From Toxorhynchites rutilus septentrionalis (Eukaryota; Arthropoda; Insecta; Diptera; Culicidae): a DNA stretch of 64,000 bases. The notes under the pieces are model-generated. The model made no database searches, was not told where the DNA came from, and saw only the letters and a list, made by a program, of their open reading frames with translations. Below are positions 55,206 through 64,000 of the stretch, piece by piece; within the stretch, counting starts at the first letter, position 1, and each line of letters opens with the position of its first letter. Where the stretch lies: assembly GCF_029784135.1 (NCBI RefSeq), contig NC_073746.1, forward strand, positions 5,997,136 to 6,061,135, read 5' to 3'. A program made the position numbers and the translations under genes.

Positions 55206-56113
55206 ATATTGATTTTTTGGTATTATTTTCAGTACGCATTGAGAAAAATCCCCATTCTCGTTATCAATACACCAAATTTGGTCACCATAACAGAATTAAT
55301 GTATTTCAAATATGATATCAATTTATTTTTTGACAGCACGAAACGGTTATTTTGTTTTCTCATCCTCCAGAAGTTTCAGTTGCCTCACGACACATGTGAC
55401 AAGGGTTCATGAACCAAACTCGCCAACACTAATCGATACAATTGTTAATGGTTATCGCCGTGGCCATATTACCATGCCGTTGTCTACCGCCAATGAATGC
55501 GTTAGCAACCCCTCACTTCATGTACCATTTATTCACTCTCACACCCTCGTATTGGCTGCTGTCGCCATTCCCACCCACTCTCTTTGTAGCTTCCCCCCAA
55601 TCAACGGAAATCGCAAACGCGCGCACCCAGGAAAAGCCGAGCCGGAAAAGCTGAAAGGCAGAATTTGCGATTAAAACAAAAACTGAATGCTCGTACCGCT
55701 CAGTCAAGTGGCGACACGCGAGCGGTGAGAACGATCTGAAGCGGTACCACTAGTAGCATCCCACGAGTCTCTGCGGTTCGGAACCAGTGGCGAGCGTTAA
55801 AAGCTGACAATAAGTGCCTGCGAAAGTGCAATCCAAAGTTGGTGACTTAGAGAGGAATCTGCAAATAACGTTCAACGGAACAAAGCTTATGCGTCTGGTG
55901 TGGATGTAGATCCACCCTGGCATAACTGACATACCGCATATTCTTATACAGTTATTACCAGCAGATGTGATCAAAGTTTGTTTATAGTGTTAATCCACTA
56001 ATGAACCCTAAAGTGCCTGTGTAAAGTGTTAAAAAAACTGCTATTGGAGTTGGCCCCTGCGCTCAACTTTTCTTCATTCACTGGAAAGAAGGACGCGAGA
56101 AAGGTGTTCAACG
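55206..56113 (+). other. Possible host promoter and 5' UTR region
   Basis: From about 55500 the sequence is less AT-rich, and from about 55680 to 56113 it resembles an insect 5' leader (CAGTCAAGTGGCGACACGCG, then AAAGTGTT and AAGTGC runs). It leads into the short ATG exon at 56114. No clear TATA was seen. Confidence 0.35.
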
Positions 56114-56152
56114 ATGGCTTGTCACGCGAACTATTCCTGTGTCTGCAGCTAT
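56114..56152 (+). CDS. Candidate first coding exon (13 codons)
   Basis: ATG at 56114 in CAACGATGG context is followed by 13 Cys-rich codons (MACHANYSCVCSY) and then GTAAGC, a good splice donor in phase 0. Without splicing the frame ends six codons later. The upstream leader-like sequence supports a transcription unit running right. No second exon is identified in the window. The short MITE- and repeat-rich DNA downstream would then be intronic. Confidence 0.3.
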
Positions 56153-56585
56153 GTAAGCAAAATATTAAAAATATGATCCAAATTGATGTTCTTTCGCGTA
56201 GCTAACAAACCGATTTTTTTTTTATTGTGATTTTTTAGATTATGTTAGAGTGTTGTTTGAGCCAATCCAATTTATAGTTGGAAAAACTTTTACTTGAATT
56301 TCTAATGCCAAACCATTACGATGTTTTCATTGTTCTACCACTTGTAAGTTTCGTTTCTTTTAATATTTGAGTTATCCGCTGCCGAAGTGATCTGTAATTT
56401 GCTATTTTCATTACTAATATGTAACTAATTCGTAATTGTTTTCGATAAATTTGAAGGAATTTCAATGTTGACACAATATTTGTGAAAATACACAATTTGT
56501 CAATTAATGTGGTGTTAGTAGTAAAAATAAACTTTCAAACAAGTTATAATAATATTTGTTGACTATTATTCAAAGTAGTTTCTCA

Positions 56586-56641
56586 AGACTCAAACCTTTT
56601 CAAATCGATTTGATGCGATGTGAAAAGGTTTGAGTAGTCTA
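56586..56641. other. Short perfect hairpin
   Basis: AGACTCAAACCTTTTCAAATCG pairs with the complement at 56617-56641 around a loop of about ten bases, with one bulge. The arms are about 20 bp. No larger element around it was found. It could be a small foldback or a hairpin RNA. Confidence 0.35.
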
Positions 56642-56731
56642 GTAATCGTTTGGACCAACTTCTTAACTGACACCCTTGGTTGCTGAGATATTGTTTGAGT
56701 TCCGGAACACATTTGACACACCATGTATACA

Positions 56732-56916
56732 TGACATAAGCAAGACTTTTCCAATTACTAAAAGTTTTTCAAATTCATCACAAAGGATGCACCATATGAA
56801 GATCTATGCAATATTTTTAAACAGAACAATAGTATCAGTACTCCTCTATCTGTATGGCAATATCTATATTGTTCGAGTCCTGTTACTTCTGAATAATCAG
56901 CAATCGAATCAATTCG

Positions 56917-57005
<89 letters not shown>

Positions 57006-57262
57006 CTATTTGTATTTTTGTCTATTTATGGAGAATTTTCTTAACGCTATTAGTTAAATAAAAAAAACAGTAGTTAAGAAAACATACATTGTTGAGGCAA
57101 TGAGGGAGGACTCAGAAGTGACAGGACTCGAACAATATGGTGTCATATAGATATAGGAGTAATGATGTTGTTCTGTTTAACATATTGCATAGATCTTCAT
57201 CTAGGTACACTTGTAATAAATTTAAGGAGTTATTAGTAAATGAACAAGTCTTGCTTATGTCA
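56732..57262. mobile_element. Foldback element with (TA)n core
   Basis: Left arm 56732-56900 and right arm 57090-57262 are inverted copies: TGACATAAGCAAGACTT at both outer ends, then GAAGATCTATGCAATAT, TTAAACAGAACAA and ATTGTTCGAGTCCTGT. An 82-bp TA run (about 56921-57002) fills the loop. It is non-coding. Confidence 0.85.
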
Positions 57263-57368
57263 AATGAAGAATTTTACTTTAAAGCGTCGGTAAGGCGATC
57301 GATCTTTATTTAAAAGTTTGTCAATTCTCGACGACTACGTGATAATGAAGGGCGATTTAACAAACGAT

Positions 57369-57566
57369 ATTTCGTCAAAGCAATTTCTCCCGTCTTGCAC
57401 TAAGGCCACGCGTATTCTAGAGCTTGCCACATGAATATTACATTCAAAGCGTGTTATTTGGCATATTAAATTTCAACTAAGCACTACTGATAAGAATGAC
57501 GCAAGTAATACCTACGCCGAGACGGCAAATGTTCCACTGGGAACGTTAGTGCCATCCAAGAAGCTA
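57369..57566 (+). mobile_element. SINE fragment (family of 23176), 5'-truncated
   Basis: It contains the body TTCGTCAAAGCAATTTCTCC, CACGCGTATTCTAGAGCTTG and GTTAGTGCCATCCAAGAAG without the tRNA-like head. It is more diverged than the copy at 23176. Confidence 0.85.
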
Positions 57567-57957
57567 GGAATCATGGATACTGTGGATCCGACGCAAGCAC
57601 AGTGAAGCACTGAGCGGATGTTTCGCGGAGTGGATTGTTCACGAACGCAAATGCCACAAAAAAATCTAAACTACTATCCTCAAAGAAACCAATGCAAGCG
57701 CAACAAAGTCGAGAATCTATTGGCTTTTCTTGTTGTTGGGACTTGCATGAAAATGATTTCATTGAGAATAGTAGTTTTAAATTATGTGAACGATGAGATG
57801 TTATTGTGCATCGTTACTTTCCTTCCGGGAATTTGTCAGCAAGATTCCTTTTTGTTGTACATATTTCAAAAGTTCAATGATTTATTTTATCAATAAATAT
57901 ATTTTTCATTCTGAAATTTCTTTTTTCGTGTTTGCTTCTCATTTTTTTATACATTCA
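57567..57957. other. Unassigned stretch
   Basis: A 92-codon frame at 57618-57896 shows no domain that I recognise. Confidence 0.35.
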
Positions 57958-58922
57958 CTAGCTAACCCGGCAAACTTCGTCCCGCCCATTTACTTGATTA
58001 ATTCTCGAGTTATGCAGAAATTTGTGTTTTATTTGTATGGCAGCCACCCCTAAGAAAGGGGGGAGGGGTATCTAACCACCACAGAAACATTCATTGCACC
58101 CTAAAGTTTCCATATGCCTAATTTGGTTTAATTTGCTTGATTAATTCTCGGGTAATGCAAAAATTTGTGTTTCATTTGTACGGCAGCCCCCTCTAAGAGA
58201 GGGGGAAGGAGTATCTTAACACCATAGAAACATTTATTGCATCCTAAAACCTCCACATGCCAAATTTGGTTTCTTTTGCTTGATTAATTCTCGAGTAATG
58301 CAGAAATTTGTGTTTCATTTGTATGGCAGCCCCCCCTTTGAGTGGGGGAAGGACTGTCTAACCATCATAGAAACATTTATTGCACCCTAAAACTTTCACA
58401 TGCCAACTTTGGTTTCGTTTGATTGATTAATTTCCGAGTAATACAAAAAATTGTGTTTCATTTATATGGCAGCCCCCTCTAAGAGAGGGGGAAGGAGTAT
58501 CTTATCACCATAGAAACATTTATTGCATCCTAAAACCTCCACATGCCAAATTTGGTTTCATTTGCTTGATTAATTCTCGAGTAATGCAGAAATTTGTGTT
58601 TCATTTGTATGGCAGCCCCCCCTTTGAGTGGGGGAAGGACTGTCTAACCATCATAGAAACATTTATTGCACCCTAAAACTTTCACATGCCAACTTTGGTT
58701 TCGTTTGCTTGGTTAATTTCCGAGTAATGCAGAAATTTGTGTTTCATTTGTAAGGCAGCCCCCCCTTAGAGAGGGGGTGGGGTCTCAAAATATCACGAAA
58801 ACCTTCCCCGGCCCCAAAAACCCCTACATACCAATTTTCATGTCGATCGGTTCAGTAGTTTCCGAGTCTATAAGAATCAGACAGACAGACAGACATCACT
58901 CCATTTTTATATATATAGAAAG
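57958..58922 (+). repeat. Dispersed repeat with 143-bp tandem units and C/G hairpins
   Basis: It opens CTAGCTAACCCGGCAAACTT and closes with CAGACAGACAGACATCACTCC and TATATATATAG. The core holds about five units of about 143 bp (CTTGATTAATTCTCGAG at 57993, 58136, 58279, 58420, 58565, 58708). Each unit has a C-run/G-run pair (for example CCCCCTCTAAGAGAGGGGG) that can fold. Such repeats are common in insect genomes; I cannot assign the superfamily with confidence. Confidence 0.85.
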
Positions 58923-59377
58923 ATAGATTGTGTTAGCTGCGATTAACTTGCCACACAATTTTGCAGGCTTCACTGTTTCATTGAAAACTCTTGTAATCAA
59001 AACATTCACTTAACTTAGAAATAGTATCTCCCAACCAGAATTTCATGAATATTGTGAATATTTCTCGGAATTCATCTTAATTTCTAAATACATTCGTTTG
59101 ACAACCTGAATTTGACTTAGCCTATCCTACATTCAATTGGTTTAAAGTTGGGAGATTGTGCTTTTTCATGAGTTTGGTACTTTGAAACTATTTATCAGCA
59201 GTTAATGGCGTTGAGTTATTCCAATTCAATTCCAAGTTTCCAAACTTAGGACATGTAAAATCTAATTGTCTACGTTTTTTAGTATTCTAGTTGTTTAGTT
59301 TCTTTAGTTTTTTTTAGTCTGCATTGACAAAAAATTTATCATACTCGATGACTATACACAGTTTTCGATTTCTTTCA

Positions 59378-60440
59378 CTGTATATAATTGAGTCAAAAAA
59401 ACGTTACATATATGTTTCATTCCTTGAATATAAAGAGTTTAATTTTTGATTAATCCTCTTAAAGTCTTAAAATACCTTTCTCACGTAAAAATCCCAATTC
59501 TTTCAGGAGGTGATAGAGGACCATATTTGATGAAAAAATAACCCTTCTACGCATATTTTCGAATTTCAACAATGACAGAGTTATTGATTTTTTCTCTGTA
59601 ACGGGCTCTGTCTACCTTAAACTGGCTCTAATTAAAAAAATACGCTACAATTCAGTTGCTTCCATTTGAAAGATGAGAAAATTTAATGGAATGGAAAAAA
59701 TAGTGGATTAAAGTTACATTTTAGAAGTAAAAAACTTAAAAGTTAATGATTTTTAATGTGTTATTTTTAATTTGATCCAAAAATACATCATAAATTTGGA
59801 TGTTTCTATCAACCAAATTAATGCTCTCTAACCGCTCCCATCTTTGACACCCATATTCTATCTTTTTCAATTCCGCGATTTTTATTTCACTTGCTTCACA
59901 TAATAGCCAATTAACTTTCACTTTAACGTTTGAAATATTTCATACAATCATATTTGAAATATAAAACAAAAATCGTGTTCAGTACACAATTTGAAAAAAA
60001 AAATTTTTGGTTGATAGATGAGGACCACATAAAAAAAGTTTCCACAAGAACATAACTCAAATCCACGCCGTTCACCGTTCGATTTCCTTTTGTTTCCCTG
60101 CTTTGCGATGGGACAATTTGCCTTTTCGGTTGCGCGTGGCTGTGTTGAGCTTTTAGTTGCATGTCGAAATTTGTTGCTATTAGAAATCATGACATGCGCA
60201 ACTCAGAGTATTTGATGGATGGATGGGAATGATTTGAGAAGTTGATAATTTAGTCTCAAATATGCTTTTTTCGCACTGGAATGCATAAAAACATCGAAAA
60301 AACTAAATGGACGATAACTTCGTCAAATATGCTTTTTTTGTGTGCCGCACAAAAATGAATCGCACAAAAGAAACCGCACAAAAAATTCGCACAAAAAAAA
60401 GTTTTCCTGTATATAATCGTATCATATATAATCGTGACCG
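59378..60440 (-). mobile_element. MITE with CTCGATTATATACAG-type ends, minus copy
   Basis: Left edge CTGTATATAATTGAGTC and right edge CTGTATATAATCGTATCATA are related to the ends of the element at 62356-63122. The inner parts match its complement (CATTTTTGATTAATCC..., CTACGCATATTTTCGAATTTC, CTAACCGCTC). It contains an extra segment between about 59870 and 60400. Confidence 0.65.
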
Positions 60441-61281
60441 ATCTGTACTATGGAACGTAATATAACTCAAGCAAATAGACTAAGAACAACTTTTGCGATT
60501 GCTGTAAAAAAATCAATGATTTACTGGGTGAAATATAAAATATACTGAATGGGATCCAACGCACAAATCGAAAACGACTGTGCTCATGAACTGTTGAGGT
60601 TACAAATCTATAATTACCACAGTCGAACGATTCACATCGATAACATTTCGCGTTGCAAAGAATTGTTTTACAATCATTTGCCAACTACTAACAGCTTGAC
60701 GTTGGCAATTTCGGCAACAAACGCCTTCAAAGATGCAGGGCAAGCGTCAGTGATGCTGTCTTACGCGGTGCGTGTATCTTCGTGTTCCGGCAATGTTGCG
60801 ATTCAAAATTTCGCAAAATATTCGAGTGGAGTGCTAGAACGTAAACCATGTCTGACGACCAGCTTTTTCATAATAATAATAACATACGTCGGGTAATTAA
60901 ATTTGGAATATTTTTCCAGAAAAATATAAATATACCGTCACCTTCACCTTTTCATCATACAAATATTGAAATTTTAAATTATGAAAGGATAGAATAAAAA
61001 GATACTATTTTAATATTATTATTTTAATCTATGTAGACATTATCGAAACAGTGATCAATATTAATTTTGAGAATTCATATGAAGATATATAAAATTATTT
61101 GATTGTATCTGTTATACCACTTGTGGAACAAAAAAAAATAAACTAGTCACGCTGTTATGAAAAAGTTTATAATGGATTCGTATATGATTAATTATGATTT
61201 ATTGAATTTAACAACAATATATACTGTTAGAAAACATAGAATCGAACCGCATAATTGTAAATTACGGTTATGAATTTTGCA
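60441..61281. other. Unassigned AT-rich stretch
   Basis: A 115-codon frame (60549-60896) shows no domain. Nothing else is recognised. Confidence 0.35.
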
Positions 61282-61429
61282 TTAAGGCAGTATTCTAGTC
61301 AACGAATTTGAAAAAAAATCAAAATCGATTTTTTTTTCATATTTCTAGCGTTCAAGAATATACTCGAGAAAGTCCTTTCCCATTATTTACCGAGTTATAG
61401 CCATTTTAGTGATGCAGTATCTAATATAC

Positions 61430-61850
61430 AAGGTCTTTTAGATTAAACGCTGACGCAAAAAATCAAATAACTCTTTATATGTTTTTTTTTCGTTCCGCCG
61501 ATGGTAACACTGCATTCTCCACATCGGGACGATAATATTCGGCTACTCGTTCACTCTGATCGGAGGGTTTTTAGTGTCCGTTGGTGAAGCGGTGAAGGAC
61601 CGTTGCTATGTTAATAAGCCACAAAATTTGGACGAACTTAAAAAAGAAATAACTCGGATTTTCAACAGCATCGAAGTCGTAATGGTGGAGTTGTGAATGA
61701 AGAATTTTGTTCACCTTTTAAAACGCGTTATCGAAAAAAGGGGTGGCCACATCGAAATTGTCCTAAAATTAGCTTTATTTTCGTTTTTTTTTTAATGAAA
61801 ATCGGTTCACTTTTGTAGAAGTTATTAAAATTTGTTGCGTTACCATGTAC
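61430..61850 (+). pseudogene. Mariner-type transposase C-terminal fragment
   Basis: The frame has VGEAVKDRCYVNKPQNLDEL followed by KKEITRIFNSIE and, after a stop, MKNFVHLLKRVIEKRGGHIE. This resembles the DD41D transposase C-terminus at 41660-42233 (GYAKDRVYANSPQTLEHL, GRHLND). The catalytic centre is missing. It interrupts MITE copy B between ATCTAATATACAAGG and TACGGCTAAAAC. Confidence 0.65.
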
Positions 61851-61929
61851 TACGGCTAAAACAATTAACTTCAAACGCGCTTTCTCGAAACTAGTTTTTT
61901 TTTCAAACTGGCGTACACGACATCTCAAG

Positions 61930-62059
61930 CTCTTCTTCTTCTTAAATGGCTCTAACGTTCCTAAGGAACTTCGCCGTCTCAACGTAGTAATTACTTGCGT
62001 CATTTTATTATTACTTAGTTGAGATTTCTATGCCAAATAACACACGCCTTGAATAAATT
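61930..62059 (-). mobile_element. SINE fragment inside MITE copy B, with target duplication
   Basis: On the minus strand it ends in AAGAAGAAGAAG and contains GAGACGGCGAAGTTCC and TTACTTGCGTCATT complements: the 3' half of the 23176 family. CATCTCAAG is duplicated on both sides (61921-61929, 62060-62068). Copy A shows the empty site (ATATCTCAAGTTCTACTG). Confidence 0.9.
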
Positions 62060-62355
62060 CATCTCAAGTTCTACTGAACCGATTTTTGTCAAATTTATAT
62101 GAATACAATGTGTATGCATCTCTCTATCGCATGAAACAATTAAAATAATGATTTGTCTTGATTCTACTATCGCGAAACGCAAAAAACACGTTTAGAACAG
62201 CATTTTTCTCTTCAAACGGTCATAATTTTTTCAAAAAAGGTGCAAAAAAATTGTTCGAGGTTTTGCGATAGTGGCATCTTTACTGCTTCAGAATCAGTTC
62301 GATTCGTGTACGCCATTTTTTTAACCCTCTCACTTTATCAGCTTGTAACGACAGG

Positions 62356-63122
62356 TCGGACTCGATTATATACAGACTCGATTATATGTGATTCGATTAT
62401 ATACAATTTTGGACTCGATTATATACAGTTTGGAAAAAAATATTTTTTTTTATAATTCAAATATGACTTATTTCAAGAAGAAATGTAACCTTTAAACGTG
62501 AAGGTGTAATTTAAGTGGCTATTATATGTACAGTGAGGTAAAAATCGTGGTTTTTTTAGATTTTGCTTGACTTTTCACCAGGAATGGTTTATATCGATAT
62601 TGCAGCCAAACTAAGAAAGATAGACGTTGGGTGTCAAAGAACAAATTGTAGAGCGGTTAGAAAGCTTCAATTTAATTGATAGAAACAATCTAGTTCAACA
62701 TAAATTTTCAGAATGAAATTAATAATAACACATAAAAAATTATTAACTTTTAAGTTTTTCACTTCCAAAGTGCTAATTTGAATGTTCCACTACTATATCC
62801 TGTACTAAATTTTCTCTCTTCTTTAGCTTACTTTGTCATGTAGAGCCAGTTTGAGGCAACAGAGTCCGAAACAAAAAAAAAGTTCTATAACTCTGTCATT
62901 GTTGAAATTCGAACATATGCGTAGAAGGATTTTTTCATCAAATATGATCGTCTATCATCTCCTGAGAGAATCTGGATAAATTTATTTGTTTCATGTGAGA
63001 AAGGTGTTTTCTGACCTTAAGGGGATGAATCAAAAATTAAATTCCTCTTATATTCAAAAAACAAAAAACACAGGCAAAAAAACGATTTTTTTTTTTGACT
63101 CGACTATATACAGTCCGAGTCC
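62356..63122 (+). mobile_element. MITE with CGGACTCGATTATATACAG ends
   Basis: It begins CGGACTCGATTATATACAGA, with the motif ACTCGATTATATACA repeated three times. The right end reads CTCGACTATATACAGTCCG. It interrupts MITE copy B after CTTGTAACGACAG. It shares its inner sequence with 59378-59870 in inverse orientation. Confidence 0.75.
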
Positions 63123-63289
63123 GCACTGTATTCTAGTTATGAATATTTTTTTTCCGTCCATTTTTTATTTCATTGTTATAAGATAGATAAACGAATAATG
63201 ATATAATGTATAGTAAAAATATTCTTTGTTTTATATTTGGGGGCTTGATAAAACGTCTAAAATTTGTTCCTCTACACTAGAATACCCCC

Positions 63290-64000
63290 ATAACATAAAT
63301 TCTCGATCGAATTTAATTCTGAAGCAAGACACAAGGACACATCATTATCAAACCGGTTTATCTGCGGAGAAATGTTTGTGTAGAGTTCAGAAGTTTGTTT
63401 TGTTTTCTTCCGATAGACATTTAGAGTTCAAACAATATAATATATGTTTTTCACAACGTTCGGCAAATAAAAATAAAATTTTCTCATTAACACATTCTAT
63501 AATATATAGATCTATATAATTCAATGATATTAACCAATTAAGCATCCTTGCATACTCAATTTTCCCAAATTGATTCTAGATAGTAGTCTAAATAAAATAA
63601 AACTTTCCGTGTTTCTTAGCAATATTGATTTATACAAAAAAAACACGAAAATGGTTGGTCCTTTCCAGAATACAGTCAAGAATAATTCTAGAAAAACTGG
63701 AGATACAAAAATAATTAATTTACTAATAATGCAATAATGCTGGATCAGACCAAAATACGTCTAACCACCACGGCCTTCTTGAGAAACATTGGTTCATTCA
63801 TTATACTATTGTTTATGATCATCCATAACATAGTTTTAGGAAATTTTTGAATAATAAAATAATAATAATCTTTTCTGCATCAAAGTTCTGCGTATCTTAA
63901 CCCATTCCGCCTTATTATGCTTTACCAATGTTCTGCAATGACTGACCAGTACAAGCAAGTCCAAGGTTCGAAGCTTATGTACGTTTGGTGAGGTCAACTC
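63290..64000. other. Unassigned stretch to the window end
   Basis: No gene, RNA or transposon end is recognised. Confidence 0.4.

Larger units (their letters stand above)
61286..63289. mobile_element. TTAA-flanked MITE, copy B, carrying three inserts
   Basis: Left end GGCAGTATTCTAGTC after TTAA (61282-61285); right end, complement of GGGGGTATTCTAGTGTAG. Its body matches copy A (43499-45580) in order (CCATTATTTACCGAGTTATA, CTCGAAACTAG, TCTACTGAACCGATTT, GCATCTCTCTATCGCAT). It is interrupted by a transposase fragment, a SINE and another MITE at places where copy A is uninterrupted. Confidence 0.8.

Noticed and set aside
58000..58920. CRISPR-like or satellite array
   Set aside because: Units are contiguous without unique spacers, and the ends match a dispersed insect repeat, so it is neither CRISPR nor a satellite block.
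1..64000. Endogenous viral sequences
   Set aside because: No frame resembled a non-retroviral RNA virus or DNA virus protein on reading the translations.

Overview
This window looks like transposon-dense intergenic DNA from a culicine mosquito, most likely Aedes or a close relative. The evidence is indirect: a tRNA-derived SINE of the Feilai type with perfect target duplications, a DD37E mariner of the class described from mosquitoes, RNase H-bearing non-LTR retrotransposons, a BEL/Pao gag with a PHD-like finger, many MITEs, and an AT-rich background. The species itself cannot be proven from the sequence. No multi-exon host protein gene can be followed here. The most certain host genes are three intron-containing tRNA-Tyr genes (48244-48337, 54865-54977, 55090-55205). 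A candidate first coding exon sits at 56114-56152 and a candidate untranslated exon ends at 47134.

Layout. 1-2478: the 3' part of a non-LTR element, ending in an A-tail inside an older reverse-transcriptase fragment. 8515-10083: a non-LTR 3' end split by a TA-flanked DD37E mariner. 11132-12679: a TA microsatellite, a rearranged Tc1 element and a long-TIR MITE. 15799-16760: a decayed reverse transcriptase. 16931-21680: a hAT-like element with an 8-bp target duplication that holds a decayed DD37E mariner and a PIF/Harbinger element (18402-21457) with both genes apparently intact. 21821-23080: a broken mos1-type mariner. 23176-24210: a SINE split by a TAA-flanked MITE. 24317-26200: a second hAT-like element holding an inverted repeat with coding character.

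28.6-33 kb carries duplicated pieces of a small membrane-protein gene. 33.2-38.4 kb is a block of recent duplications with three histone H2A pseudogenes, histone 3' stem-loops and orphan core promoters. These lie among ends of a repeat family marked by the palindrome GACGTAGGACTACGTC and a terminal hairpin. Two near-complete members of that family interrupt other elements: one a DD41D mariner (39601-42338), one a TTAA-flanked MITE (43499-45580). 47.4-63.3 kb holds further MITEs, the tRNA-Tyr genes, a BEL/Pao gag fragment (52012-53229), a foldback element with a TA core, a 143-bp tandem array, and a second copy of the TTAA-flanked MITE with different insertions.

How it fits together. The window is best read as a stack of insertions whose order can be worked out. 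Several elements have matching target duplications, and several host elements can be read across their insertions, which gives empty sites. The only complete two-gene system visible is the Harbinger pair: a Myb/SANT-like DNA-binding protein and a DDE transposase, transcribed towards each other.
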